Below are positions 52,540 through 62,233 of a stretch of DNA of 64,000 nt, piece after piece. The stretch covers positions 10,664,001 through 10,728,000 of the forward strand of contig CP108521.1 of the NCBI GenBank assembly GCA_035999765.1. Direction: 5' to 3'. Positions within the stretch are counted from its first letter, which is position 1. Each line of letters begins with the position of its first letter. The stretch is from Streptomyces sp. NBC_01231. GTDB lineage: Bacteria > Actinomycetota > Actinomycetes > Streptomycetales > Streptomycetaceae. Made by a program: the position numbers and the translations under genes. Below the pieces are notes generated by a model that was given only the letters and a program-made list of their open reading frames with translations, ran no database searches and was not told where the DNA came from.

Positions 52540-54032
52540 CGTCGCGGGAGGTGTTCCAGCGCCTGTTTGTCGATCTTGCCTCGGTTCGGTCCGACTCCGG
52601 GAGGGACGCGAGCGGATCTCCGACGGGACGCAGTAGTACGGCAGTACGTCCGCCACCGCATGGCGGGCCGTGTCCGGGCCGACATCGGCCGGACAGACGA
52701 AGGAGACGAGGTTGCTGGCGTCTCGTTTCAGGGTCACCCCGCGACCGACTCCAACACCGAGGAGACGGAGTCGGGTTCGACGCGGAAGCCGCGCACCTTG
52801 ACCTGGTCGTCGGTGCGGCCGAGGTGTTCGACTTCGCCATCGAGGGTCCAGCGACCGAGACCACGGGTGCGGAACATGCGATGGCCGGGGCCGAGGAAGG
52901 GGTCGGGGGCGTAGCGCTCGGCGTTCACGTGGTCGTTGTCGAAGTAGTCGGCCGAGACGGAGGCGCCGCCCACCCACATTTCGCCGACCTCGCCGATCGG
53001 CAGCGCCCGGCGGTTTGCGTCGAGGACGTACACCGTGTTGTTGGGGGTGGGGCGGCCGATGGTGAGCCGGGGTGCTGTCGGGTCGTGGCGGCCCATCGTG
53101 TTGACGATCGTCGTCTCCGTCGGGCCGCAGCAGTTGAAGAAGGCGGCGCGTGCCGCCCAGCGGTCGGCGAGCGGGCGCGGGCAGGGTTCCCCCGCGACGG
53201 CGACCGTGCGGACGTGCGGGCAGGCGGCGGGGTCGATGCCGGACAGGACGGTCGGGGTGGCGACGATCACGTCCGCCGTGCGGGCCGCGGCCGCGATGTC
53301 CTTGCCGCGGATGACGAGGGTGCCGCCGTGGGCGAGGCAGCCGAGGATCTCCCAGGCGGCGGCCATGTCGAAGGCGATGTTGAGGAGCTGGGTCACACGG
53401 TCCCCGGGGCGGATGCCGAGCGAACCGGGTTCGGTGAACAGGAGTTTGGCGACGTTGCGGTGGGTGACCTTCACGCCGTTGGGCGGGCCGGTGGTGCCGG
53501 AGGTGAACAGGACGTAGCAGCCGTCGTCGCCGGTGACGCGCGGGCGCGGGCCGGGGGCCTGCGCCAGAGGCTCGGTGTCGAGGGCGATCAGGCGGTGCCC
53601 GGTGGGCCGCGGGACGCGGGCGGCGTGGTCGGCGAGGGTGAGGATCACGCGAGTGCCGGCGGTGCGGATCACGTGCCCGAGCTGGGCCGGGGGCGTCAGG
53701 TCGATGTCCTGCGGTACATAGGCGGCGCCCGCCTTCAAGATGCCGAGCAGGCCGACCAGCATCGGGATCGAGCGGCGTACGAAGAGGCCGACATGCTCGC
53801 CGGGCCGTACGCCCTTACGGATCAGGAGTGCGGCGAGGGCGTCTGCGTATCCGTCGAGCTCGCCGTAGGTGATCGTCGCGCCCAGGTGTTCGGCGGCGAC
53901 GGCGTGCGGGGTGGCCGCGGCCTGCCGTTCGACGGCGTGGTGGACGAGCGGGTCGTGGAGGTCGGCGGTGGGGCCACGGCCGTACTGCCAGAAAAGGTGC
54001 TGGTCGCGGGGGGACAAGTGGCGCAAGGGCAT
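52540..54032 (-). pseudogene. Stand-alone NRPS-type adenylation domain with frameshifted C-terminus
   Basis: The main frame (54032-52734) has adenylation core motifs: LKAGAAYVP (A2), LFTSGTTGPPNGVKVTHRN (A3), CGPTETTIVNTMG (A5), GEVGEMWVGG, and GRTDDQVKVRGFRVEP (A8). The C-terminal subdomain continues in other frames: LVSFVCPADVG, then NRGKIDKQAL (A10 with its catalytic Lys) near 52560-52590. At least two frame changes separate it from the core. GGAGGG lies 8 bp before the ATG at 54032. No carrier or condensation domain follows. It probably activated an amino acid once; without A10 in frame it should be impaired. Confidence 0.75.
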
Positions 54033-54711
54033 GATGGGGGACCCTCCTGGCTGTTTCGAGACGGTTTGCCGCCGATCCGGGTGAGTACCGGGCATGCCCG
54101 GTACGTCAAACGCCGTGCGGGTACTGCGCTGCGAGCGCCATGCGGGGGTTTTGCGCTACTGGGTCGTACGGATCCGTTGCGCGATTCCGACTGAGCACTG
54201 TGCAACATGAGGTTTGCGGGTCGCCGGTCTGGTGTGTGTCGGGTTCTTCTGCGACGGCAGCAGGGCCGCTCTTACGGTCGGTCTCTGGGCCGGTACGCCT
54301 GCAGGGGGCCGCGGGGAGGCGGGAGCTGGAGCGGATCATGGCTCGCCGGAGTGAACCGGGCACGCTCGCCGAGGAGTTGGCTGAGCAGCTTCAGGAGGTC
54401 TGGGCCGAGCGGGAGGAGTTGGAACGTCGAGCGGGCCCTGAACCGGCCGGCCGATGGGTTCAGCGGTGGTGGCAATAGGCCTGGTGGCGATGCGCCGGCT
54501 GGGGTGGCGTCACGGTGGCCGGGCTGGGAGTGAGTCGGCCGGCCGCGGGTTGCAGCCGGGCAGGTCGGGCAGGCGCGGGGTGGGGATCCCGGTGATGCGT
54601 GGCTGCGGATGCGCCGGCCGACGGGGCATCCACAGCCACGGTGACGAGGAGGCGGGCGGCCCTGCATGAGGTGTGCAGGGGTGAAGATGGCGTGCCTTCT
54701 CGTCTAGGGAG
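54033..54711. other. 679-bp gap, one doubtful small ORF
   Basis: A plus-strand frame from 54341 to 54478 would encode a 45-residue charged coiled coil (LAEELAEQLQEVWAEREELE), similar in character to transposon-associated fragments. There is no clear RBS and no family is recognised. The rest shows nothing. Confidence 0.35.
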
Positions 54712-55251
54712 TCAGAGTGCGCCCAGCGCGGCGCGGGCGACCTCGTCGTCCTGGGCCGGGGTGCCTCCGCCGACGGCGAGGGCACCGATGAACTGACTGT
54801 TCTCGAAGATCGGTCGACCGCCGGCCAGCAGGCTGGCGCCACTGGCGACATGGGAGGCGATCTGGCCCGGGTCCTTGATGTTGGAGGCCAGGTCGGCGGT
54901 GGCGGTCCGGTAGGTGCGCGCGGTGTGTGCCTTCTGCGGGACCAACGCGGCCGCCGCCGAGCTGTTGTTGTCCATACGAAGGGATGCCTTGGCTTCGCCG
55001 GCGGAGTCGACGACCAGCACATACATGGGGGGAAAATTCGGGTGGGCGCGCACGTAGCGGATGGCGGCCTCGGCGAGCCGCTGGGCCTGGGTCAGGCTGA
55101 TCGTCCGCGTGGCGGTCGATCCCATGCTGTCGGTGGCGGCTGAGGCGCTGCTGGCAGCCATCTGGCTGACCGCCAGTCCGCCCGCGACCGCCCCCGCCAT
55201 CCCAAGCATTCCGCGTCTCGTGGCCAGGGTGTTGCCGGATTCTTCCGTCAT
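54712..55251 (-). CDS. Tat-exported HbpS/GlcG-like heme-binding-fold protein
   Basis: A 179-residue protein with a twin-arginine signal (ATRRGMLGMAGAVAGGLAVS) ending near SASAA. The GlcG/HbpS fold follows: LTQAQRLAEAAIRYVRAH, VVDSAGEAKASLRMDN, GGRPIFENSQFIGALAVGGG. HbpS in Streptomyces is an extracellular heme- and iron-responsive partner of a sensor kinase; other members have unknown roles. A MarR gene lies upstream on the same strand, with two perfect palindromes in the space between. Confidence 0.88.
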   Translation of the reverse strand: MTEESGNTLATRRGMLGMAGAVAGGLAVSQMAASSASAATDSMGSTATRTISLTQAQRLAEAAIRYVRAHPNFPPMYVLVVDSAGEAKASLRMDNNSSAAAALVPQKAHTARTYRTATADLASNIKDPGQIASHVASGASLLAGGRPIFENSQFIGALAVGGGTPAQDDEVARAALGAL

Positions 55252-55298
55252 GGCATTGCTCCTGCGTCTGTGTATGGAACGTTCTTACGCATCTCGGA

Positions 55299-55375
55299 GT
55301 CGTTCTTGGGCGTCCTGCCCGCGTCGACGGGCAGAACATTGCCGGTGACCATGGATGCCTGGTGCGGACGGCGGG
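55299..55375 (-). pseudogene. Possible SDR C-terminal remnant
   Basis: On the minus strand, ASMVTGNVLPVDAGRTPKND resembles the substrate-loop/C-terminal end of SDR enzymes (typically VTGxxLPVDGG). There is no other trace of the gene. It lies in the leader of the HbpS-like gene. Confidence 0.4.
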
Positions 55376-55405
55376 CGATGGCGTGGTCGCCGCGCCCTCC
55401 CCATG

Positions 55406-55421
55406 ACTTCATGCATGAAGT
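55406..55421. promoter_or_regulatory. MarR-type operator ACTTCATGCATGAAGT
   Basis: A perfect 16-bp palindrome, 155 bp before the HbpS-like start. With the site at 55468 it defines ACTTCAyGCrTGAAGT; a half-site ACTTCATG also occurs near 55434. The MarR protein encoded at 55524-56087 is the likely ligand. Confidence 0.7.
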
Positions 55422-55467
55422 TATATCCGGGATCACTTCATGACGCAACTGATTCTTCGAGTAATGC

Positions 55468-55483
55468 ACTTCACGCGTGAAGT
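55468..55483. promoter_or_regulatory. MarR-type operator ACTTCACGCGTGAAGT
   Basis: The second perfect 16-bp palindrome, 62 bp centre to centre from the first (about six helical turns), so both can be bound on one face. It lies 41 bp after the marR stop, upstream of the HbpS-like gene. Confidence 0.7.
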
Positions 55484-55523
55484 CATGTCTCGCGCCTGAA
55501 CCCAGACGTCACGGCCATAAGGC

Positions 55524-56087
55524 TCAGTGGAGTTCGGCGCTGCCCGCTGCCTGCATGATGCGCCGCGCAATCTGGGTCATCTGACGCACCTGCGTGGGGG
55601 AGAGGCTGTCGAAGACGAGGTGGCGGACCGCGCTGACATGACCGGGGGCGCTGGCCTCGAGCTTCGCCATCCCTGCGTCGGTCAGGCCGGCCAGCGTGTA
55701 ACGGCCGTCGGTGGGATCGGGGCGGCGGGTGAGCCAGCCGCGCCGCTCCAGGCGGGTCGCGACCTGGGACAGACGCGGCAGCTGACTCGCGGTGAAGCCG
55801 GCCAGCTCGCTCATGCGAAGGGTGCGCTCGGGGGCCCGGGACAGGCCCACGAGGACCTGGTACTCGAAGTGTGTGAGCCCGGCGTCCTGCTGGAGCTGCC
55901 GATCCATTGCCGCGGGCAGCTTGGTCACCATGCCGACCAGGGCCATCCAGGCGTGGAGCTCCTCGTCGTTCAGCCACCGGATCGGTTCCGTAGCCTCGCT
56001 GTCCTTTGCCGGCTCGGTTTGCCCGCCGGGGCTGTGTTCGCCGGCGGGTGCGCTACGGGTCCGCTTCACGGCGCGGTTCTTGGCCAT
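55524..56087 (-). CDS. MarR-family transcriptional regulator
   Basis: A 187-residue winged-helix regulator. A 35-residue charged N-terminal extension precedes the fold. The recognition region is MSELAGFTASQLPRLSQVATRLERRGWLTR and the wing is DPTDGRYTLAGLTDAG. It has no conserved redox cysteine. It is transcribed towards the HbpS-like gene, and the palindromes between them are probable targets. Such proteins respond to phenolics, antibiotics or oxidants. Confidence 0.88.
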   Translation of the reverse strand: MAKNRAVKRTRSAPAGEHSPGGQTEPAKDSEATEPIRWLNDEELHAWMALVGMVTKLPAAMDRQLQQDAGLTHFEYQVLVGLSRAPERTLRMSELAGFTASQLPRLSQVATRLERRGWLTRRPDPTDGRYTLAGLTDAGMAKLEASAPGHVSAVRHLVFDSLSPTQVRQMTQIARRIMQAAGSAELH

Positions 56088-56259
56088 GAGCAGATTCTAT
56101 GCGCGAGCAGGAGAGGCGACCTTCCTCGCGAAGCGGCCGACCGATGGAACCGACGGTGCTGGTCGACTCCGTGCTCAGCAGCCGCGGTACGGCCACGAAC
56201 GCGAACCCGCCCACGGCCACGGCGGTGGCGGTCACCAGGGGCACAGCGACGTATTGCAT
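56053..56259 (-). CDS. Small membrane protein (hypothetical)
   Basis: 68 residues with one hydrophobic segment (VPLVTATAVAVGGFAFVAVP) near the N-terminus and a basic tail. The main support is a strong AGGAGA 6 bp before the ATG. It overlaps the start of the MarR gene by 35 bp in another frame, which makes the C-terminal part uncertain. No family is recognised. Confidence 0.45.
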   Translation of the reverse strand: MQYVAVPLVTATAVAVGGFAFVAVPRLLSTESTSTVGSIGRPLREEGRLSCSRIESAHGQEPRREADP

Positions 56260-56399
56260 GTTTCTCTCCTGCGATGCGCTTGCTGCGGTGAGGCTGTCTG
56301 TCACGGCAAGAGTGGCCCGCCGGACGGTGGCTGCGCTTCGGCCGGTCGGCCGACAGTGTGCGGCCGGGGTCGGCCCGCAGGCCGATTCACGGGTCAGGC

Positions 56400-56600
56400 G
56401 GGCGGCAGCTGGCGGTCGCGTACCGCAGTGCCGGTTGGGTTCGGGGCGGACGACGACGTCCGCACCAGGGCGTGGCGGCGCACGTTCGTCAGCGCCTCCT
56501 GCACCACGCGGTGGCCGCGCGCTCCACCCGCCGGGCGGTCCGGGGGCGCAGCAGCGGGTCGGCCCGCAGGCCGATGCCGGCCGCCCCGGACCGGTCCGGC
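56400..56600 (-). pseudogene. Histidine-kinase HATPase fragment
   Basis: HRVVQEALTNVRRHA on the minus strand is the N-box of DesK/NarL-type sensor kinases (RVVQEALTNVxRHA). Flanking sequence is frame-broken and no G-boxes follow. It is probably what is left of a two-component system beside the ABC exporter. Confidence 0.5.
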
Positions 56601-56642
56601 GGCCGAGGACAGGCGCGCGCGTCCGGCGGGATCGTCGACGGC

Positions 56643-56738
56643 ATGCAGATCCTCACCGTTCTCCAACTGGCCCTGGCGGCGCTCGCCGGGCTGTGCCTCG
56701 TCCTGTGCGCCCTCGTCACCGTGGAGGCCGCCCGATGA
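56643..56738 (+). CDS. 31-residue hydrophobic peptide coupled to the ABC exporter
   Basis: MQILTVLQLALAALAGLCLV and 11 more residues form one TM helix. The stop overlaps the ATPase ATG (ATGA), which suggests coupling. It may be the 3' remnant of a longer membrane protein or a real small subunit; no family is recognised. Confidence 0.4.
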   Translation: MQILTVLQLALAALAGLCLVLCALVTVEAAR

Positions 56739-57568
56739 ACCCGTACCGCACGACCGCTGCCCACCCCGTCCTGGTGGGCGCCGGTCTGAAGAAGTCCTAC
56801 GGTCTGACCCGCGCCCTGGCCGGTGTCGACGTGTCCGTCTCGGCTGGCGAGTCGCTGGCGATCATGGGCCCGTCCGGGTCGGGCAAGTCCACTCTGCTGC
56901 ACTGCCTCGCCGGCATCGAACGCCACGACGAGGGCCAGGTGATGCTCTCCGTCGAGCGAAGCGAGAGGGGGGCTCCCCCGGACGGAGCCTGGGTGAGAGT
57001 GGACCAGCTGGGCGAGCCGCACCGCAGCGAGCTGCGCCGGACCCGCTTCGGCTTCGTCTTCCAGTCCGGCCAGCTGCTGCCGGAGCTGCCCGCCGACGAG
57101 AACGTGGCCCTGCCGCTGATGCTCGGCGGCATCTCTCGCCGCCAGGCGGTCCAGAAGGCGCGGGAGTGGTTCCCGCCGCTGGGCCTGGCGGGCATGGAGG
57201 AGCGGCGGCCCGGACAGCTGTCCGGCGGGCAGGCGCAGCGTGTGGCCATCGCCCGCGCGCTGGTCGGCAGCCCTCAGGTGATCTTTGCCGACGAGCCCAC
57301 GGGCGCACTGGACCAGGTCACCGGCATGGAGGTCATCGACCTGCTGGTCACCACCACCCGCAGGCAGGGAACCGCACTCGTCGTGGTCACGCACGACGAG
57401 GACGTGGCGCGCTGGTGCGACCGCACCGTCCGGGTCCGCGACGGCCGCCTGAGCGAGGACCACCGGACGCCGGACGGGGCCGCAGGCACGAACGCCGTCG
57501 CCCACGCCGCCCGGGGCACCGCCGGACGCCCGGTCGGCTACGACGCGGACGCGAGGTACGACCGATGA
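56735..57568 (+). CDS. ABC transporter ATP-binding protein (MacB/LolD type)
   Basis: A 277-residue ATPase. Walker A is GPSGSGKST, the signature LSGGQAQRVAIARAL, Walker B VIFADEPTGALD, and the H-loop VVTHDED. An insertion of about 20 residues after the Walker A region (SVERSERGAPPDGAW) is unusual. A 40-residue tail follows the core. It pairs with the FtsX-like permease that starts at 57565 by ATGA overlap. These two-gene systems export lipids or peptides or confer antibiotic resistance. Confidence 0.9.
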   Translation: MNPYRTTAAHPVLVGAGLKKSYGLTRALAGVDVSVSAGESLAIMGPSGSGKSTLLHCLAGIERHDEGQVMLSVERSERGAPPDGAWVRVDQLGEPHRSELRRTRFGFVFQSGQLLPELPADENVALPLMLGGISRRQAVQKAREWFPPLGLAGMEERRPGQLSGGQAQRVAIARALVGSPQVIFADEPTGALDQVTGMEVIDLLVTTTRRQGTALVVVTHDEDVARWCDRTVRVRDGRLSEDHRTPDGAAGTNAVAHAARGTAGRPVGYDADARYDR

Positions 57569-59581
57569 GGGCGCCGAACCCGAGGACGGCCCTGGACTGC
57601 ACCACCTGGACCCTGACCTGGCGGCTGACCCGCGCCGGCGGCCGCACCGGGCTGCTGGCCACCTCCCTGTCCGTCGCCGCGGCCGCCATCAGCACCGCGC
57701 TCCTGCTGCTCTGCGTGGCCGTCAACCTCGGCTTCCAGCAGCGAGCCGACCGCATCGACTGGCGCACCCCCATCAAGTCCGCGGCTCCCGTCGCCGTCGA
57801 GGCGGTCGGCACCACCTTCAGCGGCGGTACCCCCGTCACGGTCGTCGACGTGGCACAGCTCCCGGGCAAGAAGGCCCCTGCCCCGCCCGGCATGCCCCGC
57901 TTCCCCGAGCCGGGCGAGGTGTGGGTCTCCCCGGCCCTCGCCGACCTGCTCCACCGCCTTCCTGCCGACCGGCATCCCGTGCCCGGCACCGTGTCGGGAA
58001 CCCTCGGCCGTGCCGCGGTGGCCCGGCGAACTGGTCGCTGTCGTCGGCCACAGGCCGACCGCCGCCGCCGTCACCACCCCGCGCGAAGACGATGCGCGCC
58101 GCCCCGGCGACATCGTCACCCCCACCCGGGTCGCCGACTTCACCGGACGGCGCTCGTCCGACGGCATCGGCAGCGGGTACGTGGCTCTCGCGAAGATCGC
58201 CACCATCCTCGTCGTCGTACCGCTGCTGGTCCTGGGCGCCTCCTCCGCCCGTCTGTCGGTCTCCCGCCGTGACCAGCGCCTCGCCGCACTGCGGCTCATC
58301 GGCGCCACCCCGGGCCGGATCGCCGGGATGACCGCCGCCGAGGCGGCCCTCACCGGCGCGGCGGGCGCGCTGCTGGGCACCATCGGATACGGACTGCTCC
58401 TGCCGGCCACCGCGCGGGTGTCCGTGGAAGGCGGCTCCTGGTACGCGGCAGACCTGTGGGTGGGGCTCCCGGTGCTGCTCGCCGTGCTTGCCGGTGTCGT
58501 CGCCATGGTGGTCGTCAGCGCGCTCGTCGGGCTGCGCCAGGTCGTCGTCGGCCCCCTGGGCGTGGCGCGCCGCTCCAAGCCACCCCGCATGAGCTTCCTG
58601 CGCGCCCTGGCCTTCGTCGCGGTGATCGTGGGCTACAGCTTGTTCACCCAGGAGCACAAGAGTGATGTCAACGGCCCCCTGGTGTTCTTCGCCCTGGTCT
58701 TCCTCGCCCTGTCCGTGATCGGCCCGTGGGTGGTCGGTGTCCTCGGGCGGATCATCTGCGCACTTGCCCGGAAGCCGGCGACCCTGCTGGCCGGCCGCCG
58801 CCTGCTGGACGATCCCAAGAGCGGCTGGCGTACGGTCTCCGGGCTCACCCTCGCCGGGTTCGTGGCCGGGTTCTTCGCTCTCTTCGGGATCTCCGGCGTC
58901 TCGCCGTGGGGACATCCGGACACCCTCGCCGTGTCCGTTCCCAAGGCTCGGGCGGCCGTGGTCCAACAGGATGCGCGGCACCGCCTGGAACACGCGGGGA
59001 TCACCGCCACCGTCGGCACGAACACCGACTGGGTCGCCCAGGGGGGCGAGAACACCGTGCAGGTCGTGGTCACCGTGCCCGGCGGCACCGAGAAGCTGGA
59101 CCGCGCCCGCACCGCGCTGACGTCCCTCGTACCCGGGCCGTACCCGGTCACCGGAACCGACGTCAACTGGTCGTTCACGTTGTTCGCAGAGGACTTCTCC
59201 GCCGCCACCCGGGTCGTCCTCGGCGTCACCTTCGTCACCGCGATCGCCTCCGCGGGCATCACCGCGGCCGCCTCCGTCCTGGACCGCCGCCGCACCTACG
59301 GCCTGCTCCGCCTCGCGGGTACACCGCTGCGGACCCTGGACGCGGCCCGCCGCAAGGAGACCCTCCTCCCCGTGGCCGTCCTCGCCGGCGGAGCAGCCCT
59401 GACCGGCATCTTCACCGCCTCCCCGCTCACCCTCGGTAGCGGCGCATCTGTCGACACCGGCGGCATGGTCCTTCTCGCCCTGTGCTTCGGCGTCGGCGTC
59501 GCGGGACTGCTGGCGGCCGGCGCGCTCAGCCGCCCGCTGCTGAGGTCGGTCACGGAGCAGTCGGGCCCACGCCCCGAGTAA
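57565..59581 (+). pseudogene. FtsX-like ABC permease with one frameshift
   Basis: The gene begins at 57565 in one frame (TM1 GLLATSLSVAAAAISTALLL) and continues in another from about 58010 to 59581 with the remaining TM segments (ILVVVPLLVLGASSARLSV, GAGALLGTIGYGLLL-like, VVLGVTFVTAIASAG). The joint lies near 58000-58030, and sequence on both sides reads as coherent protein. Either a one-base indel has inactivated the permease or the base call is wrong. If one base is restored the product would be about 670 residues, normal for the family. Confidence 0.8.
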
Positions 59582-59650
59582 CCGGCCACCGCCGTACCCG
59601 CATCCCGGGCCAGTGCACGCCCCGTCGATCAGCAAAGGCGACAACAACCC

Positions 59651-60661
59651 ATGGAGACCGTCACTTTCACGATCCTCGCCGGGCTGGCCTTCCTGCTCTT
59701 CCTGGCCCGGACGCGGCAAGACCCCCGCCGCTTCGGCAACGCCGTCCTGCTCGGACTGTCCCTCGTCCTGCTGACCTTGGCGCTGCTCGCCCAAGTGGCA
59801 GCCGGCAGCGCGCCCGCACCACTCCTTGCGGCGGTGACCCTCGCCTTCGCGCTGCTGGCTCTGGGGGTGCTGGCCCTCGCGTTCTTCCTGATCGCGAACG
59901 GGGTGACGATGGTCCGCAAGGAGGGCCGACGCCCCGCCAACCTGCTCTCCGGGCTGGCGGGGCTGGCCGTCCTCGGCTGCGCCACGCTCACCGTGACGGC
60001 CGCCGACGTCGACTCGCCGCCGCTGCGGCACGTCGCCGGAGCGGTCCTCCTCGTGGCCGGCTACGTCTCGTACGTCTTCCTGTCGTTCCTCGCCTACGCC
60101 TTCCTCTACGCGCGGCTGAAGGTCCGTCACGACGTGGACTTCGTCGTCGTCCTCGGCTCCGGTCTGATCGGCGGCTCCCGGGTGCCGCCCCTGCTGGCGA
60201 GCAGACTGGAGCGGGCGCGCGCGGTGTACGAGGCGCAGGCGGCGCGGGGCAAGCCGCCCGTGCTGGTCACCTCCGGCGGCCAGGGCCCCGACGAGGACCT
60301 GCCCGAGGCCGAGGCGATGGCCGGTTACCTCATCGCCCGTGGCGTTCCGGAGCGGCATGTCGTACGGGAGAACCGCTCGCGCAGCACGGAGGAGAATCTG
60401 CGCTTCAGCGAGGCGCTCATGCGGGAACGCGTGCCGGACCACCGGTGTGTGGTCGTCACCAACAACTTCCACGTCTTCCGCGCCGCCCTGACGGCCCGGC
60501 GCACCGGCGTGAATGGCCAAGTCATCGGCTCGCCCACCGCCGCTTACTTCTGGCCCAGCGCGACCATCCGCGAGTTCGCCGCGATCTTCCTCCACTATCG
60601 GGCGGTCAACCTCGGCTCGTGCGTGCTGCTCGCCCTGATGGGATTCTTTCTCCCCTCCTGA
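59651..60661 (+). CDS. DUF218 (YdcF/SanA-like) membrane protein
   Basis: A 336-residue protein with about six N-terminal TM helices. The DUF218 domain follows: VDFVVVLGSGLIGGSRVPPLL, LVTSGGQGPDEDLPEAEAM, NRSRSTEENLRFSEAL, VVTNNFHVFRA. A final TM helix is at the C-terminus. Relatives act in envelope biogenesis, but the reaction is unknown. It follows the ABC permease by 69 bp. An ACAACAACC leader without a strong RBS precedes the ATG. Confidence 0.85.
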   Translation: METVTFTILAGLAFLLFLARTRQDPRRFGNAVLLGLSLVLLTLALLAQVAAGSAPAPLLAAVTLAFALLALGVLALAFFLIANGVTMVRKEGRRPANLLSGLAGLAVLGCATLTVTAADVDSPPLRHVAGAVLLVAGYVSYVFLSFLAYAFLYARLKVRHDVDFVVVLGSGLIGGSRVPPLLASRLERARAVYEAQAARGKPPVLVTSGGQGPDEDLPEAEAMAGYLIARGVPERHVVRENRSRSTEENLRFSEALMRERVPDHRCVVVTNNFHVFRAALTARRTGVNGQVIGSPTAAYFWPSATIREFAAIFLHYRAVNLGSCVLLALMGFFLPS

Positions 60662-60692
60662 GACTCAGGTCCCGTCGTCGAACCGCGCTGCA

Positions 60693-60712
60693 CGGGCCCG
60701 AGTTCGGGCCCG
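60693..60712. terminator. Hairpin CGGGCCCGA-GT-TCGGGCCCG
   Basis: A perfect 9-bp stem 31 bp after the DUF218 gene. Two more follow closely: ACGGTT-TCGG-AACCGT at 60720-60735 and a CCGGGCCGA/TCGGCCCGG pair across about 60750-60785. This is a clear terminator cluster. Confidence 0.7.
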
Positions 60713-60840
60713 CCTCGGCACGGTTTCGGAACCGTCTCCCCGGGCCGAGCTCCCCGTGGAAGGAGATCGGCCCGGGGGCCGAGGCCGATCGGCCGCCGGG
60801 CCGAAGCGCTCAGCCACCACTCGAAAGCATCGTGAGCCTT

Positions 60841-61864
60841 ATGAATCTCACGACTCCGGCGCTCGGCGACACGGCACCAACTCCGGCGCCCTGACGGGAA
60901 ACCGCACGGCGGATCACCGCCCTCGACGCCCTGCGCGGCTTTGCGCTCTGCGGCATCCTCCTGGTGAACGTCAACCAGATCACGCCCATGAATCAGGTAG
61001 ACAGCGCCTACCACTGGTACCCCATCGCAAAGTTCCTCGACCTGTTCGTCCAGGAACGCTTCTTCCCGATCTTCTGCTTCCTCTTCGGGCTCAGCTTCGC
61101 GATCTTCCTGGACAGCGCCGCCCAGCGCTCGGACCGTCCCCGGCTGCTCCTGACGCGCCGGCTGATCGCTCTGGGCCTGCTCGGCGCCGCCCACCAACTC
61201 CTCCAGCCCGGTGAGGCGCTGGCACCGTACGCGATCGTCGGACTCGTCATCCTGCTGCCTGCCACCTGGCTGCCGACCTGGCTGGTGCTGACGGGCGGCC
61301 TGCTGGGCACCGTCGCTTCGGTCACCCTGGTCGGCGGCGGAATTCTCAGCATCCCGGGCCTGTTCCTGCTCGGCCTGGCGGTCGCCCGCCTCGGCATCGC
61401 CCACACCTTGGACCGCCGCACCGGCCAACTGGCCGCCGTTCTCGCCCTGGCGGCTCCGGCGGCAGCCGCCGCGGTGTGGTGCCAGCACACCTATTCGTCG
61501 CTCGGGCCGTTCGCCACCCGCATCGCCGCCGAAGCCGGCCTGCTCGGCGCCCTCACCTACGCCACCGCCCTGCTGCTCCTGCTGCGCACGCCGCTCGGCC
61601 GCCCGTTGTCGGCGGTGCTGGAACCGCTCGGCCGGATGGCACTGACCAACTACATCACCGCCACACTCGCCGTCACCGCCGCCTCCCCGCTGCTCGACCT
61701 CAGGGACTCCGGGCGCTGGGGCACCGCCATGCTGCTGGCCGCGGGGATCATTCAGCCACTGGTGGCTGCGCCGGTTCCGCTACGGACCCCTGGAGTGGTG
61801 CCTGCGCTGCCTCACCTGGTGGACCATCGTGCCCATCACCCGCTCCCTGGCGGCAGCCGCCTGA
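60841..61864 (+). pseudogene. DUF418-family membrane protein with nonsense and frameshift mutations
   Basis: The ATG at 60841 opens a frame that hits TGA at 60892, yet the same frame goes straight on with RITALDALRGFALCGILLVN, the DUF418 N-terminal TM. The body continues (FFPIFCFLFGLSFAIFL, GRMALTNYITATLAVTAASP). Near 61750 the conserved ending switches frame to HWWLRRFRYGPLEWCLRCLT and stops at 61862. An internal GTG at 60964 could restart but would lose TM1. It is probably non-functional. Confidence 0.75.
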
Positions 61865-62144
61865 AACGGGTCAGACGCGCACGACCGGAAGCCGGGGGTG
61901 ACGACGCGAGGCGGCAGGGTCAGGCAGAATGTTGGGGGCACTCCCAAGATCGTCTGCTGGCCTGCGACTTCGGTGCGCAATGCCGGAAAGCCCCCAGCTG
62001 GGCGATGATCCTTCCGATGCGCTACCACCCCGGACCTGGCCGAGATGCCCGGTGCCTACGCACACCAAGCCATCTGACATGCAGTTTTCGCGATGCACAC
62101 GGCTTGTTGACGGTGCGCATCGTGGCTGCCGATGAGCGGTGGCC

Positions 62145-62161
62145 TGTTCGTCTAACGAACA
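62145..62161. promoter_or_regulatory. Palindrome TGTTCG-N5-CGAACA
   Basis: A perfect 6-5-6 palindrome in a lower-GC stretch, of TetR-operator type. The nearest downstream intact gene is the hydroxylase subunit at 62831. No regulator gene is adjacent. Confidence 0.4.
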
Positions 62162-62196
62162 TATCCATTGAGTGGCAGGGCTTACTTCTACGTTGT

Positions 62197-62233
62197 CGCT
62201 GCTCGGCAGGTTGGCCACCGTCGCCGAGCAGCG
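62197..62233. repeat. Inverted repeat, 11-bp arms
   Basis: CGCTGCTCGGC and GCCGAGCAGCG pair perfectly with a 15-nt loop. It could be a terminator or an RNA hairpin; no gene ends just before it. Confidence 0.5.

Noticed and set aside
54341..54478. 45-residue coiled-coil ORF as a real gene
   Set aside because: No RBS, no neighbour coupling and low-complexity sequence; kept only as a note on the gap.
57836..60595. 919-residue open frame on the minus strand
   Set aside because: It is the antisense of the ABC permease and DUF218 genes. Its composition (Gly/Asp/Arg-rich, no domains) is what GC-rich antisense frames give, while the plus strand has clear families.
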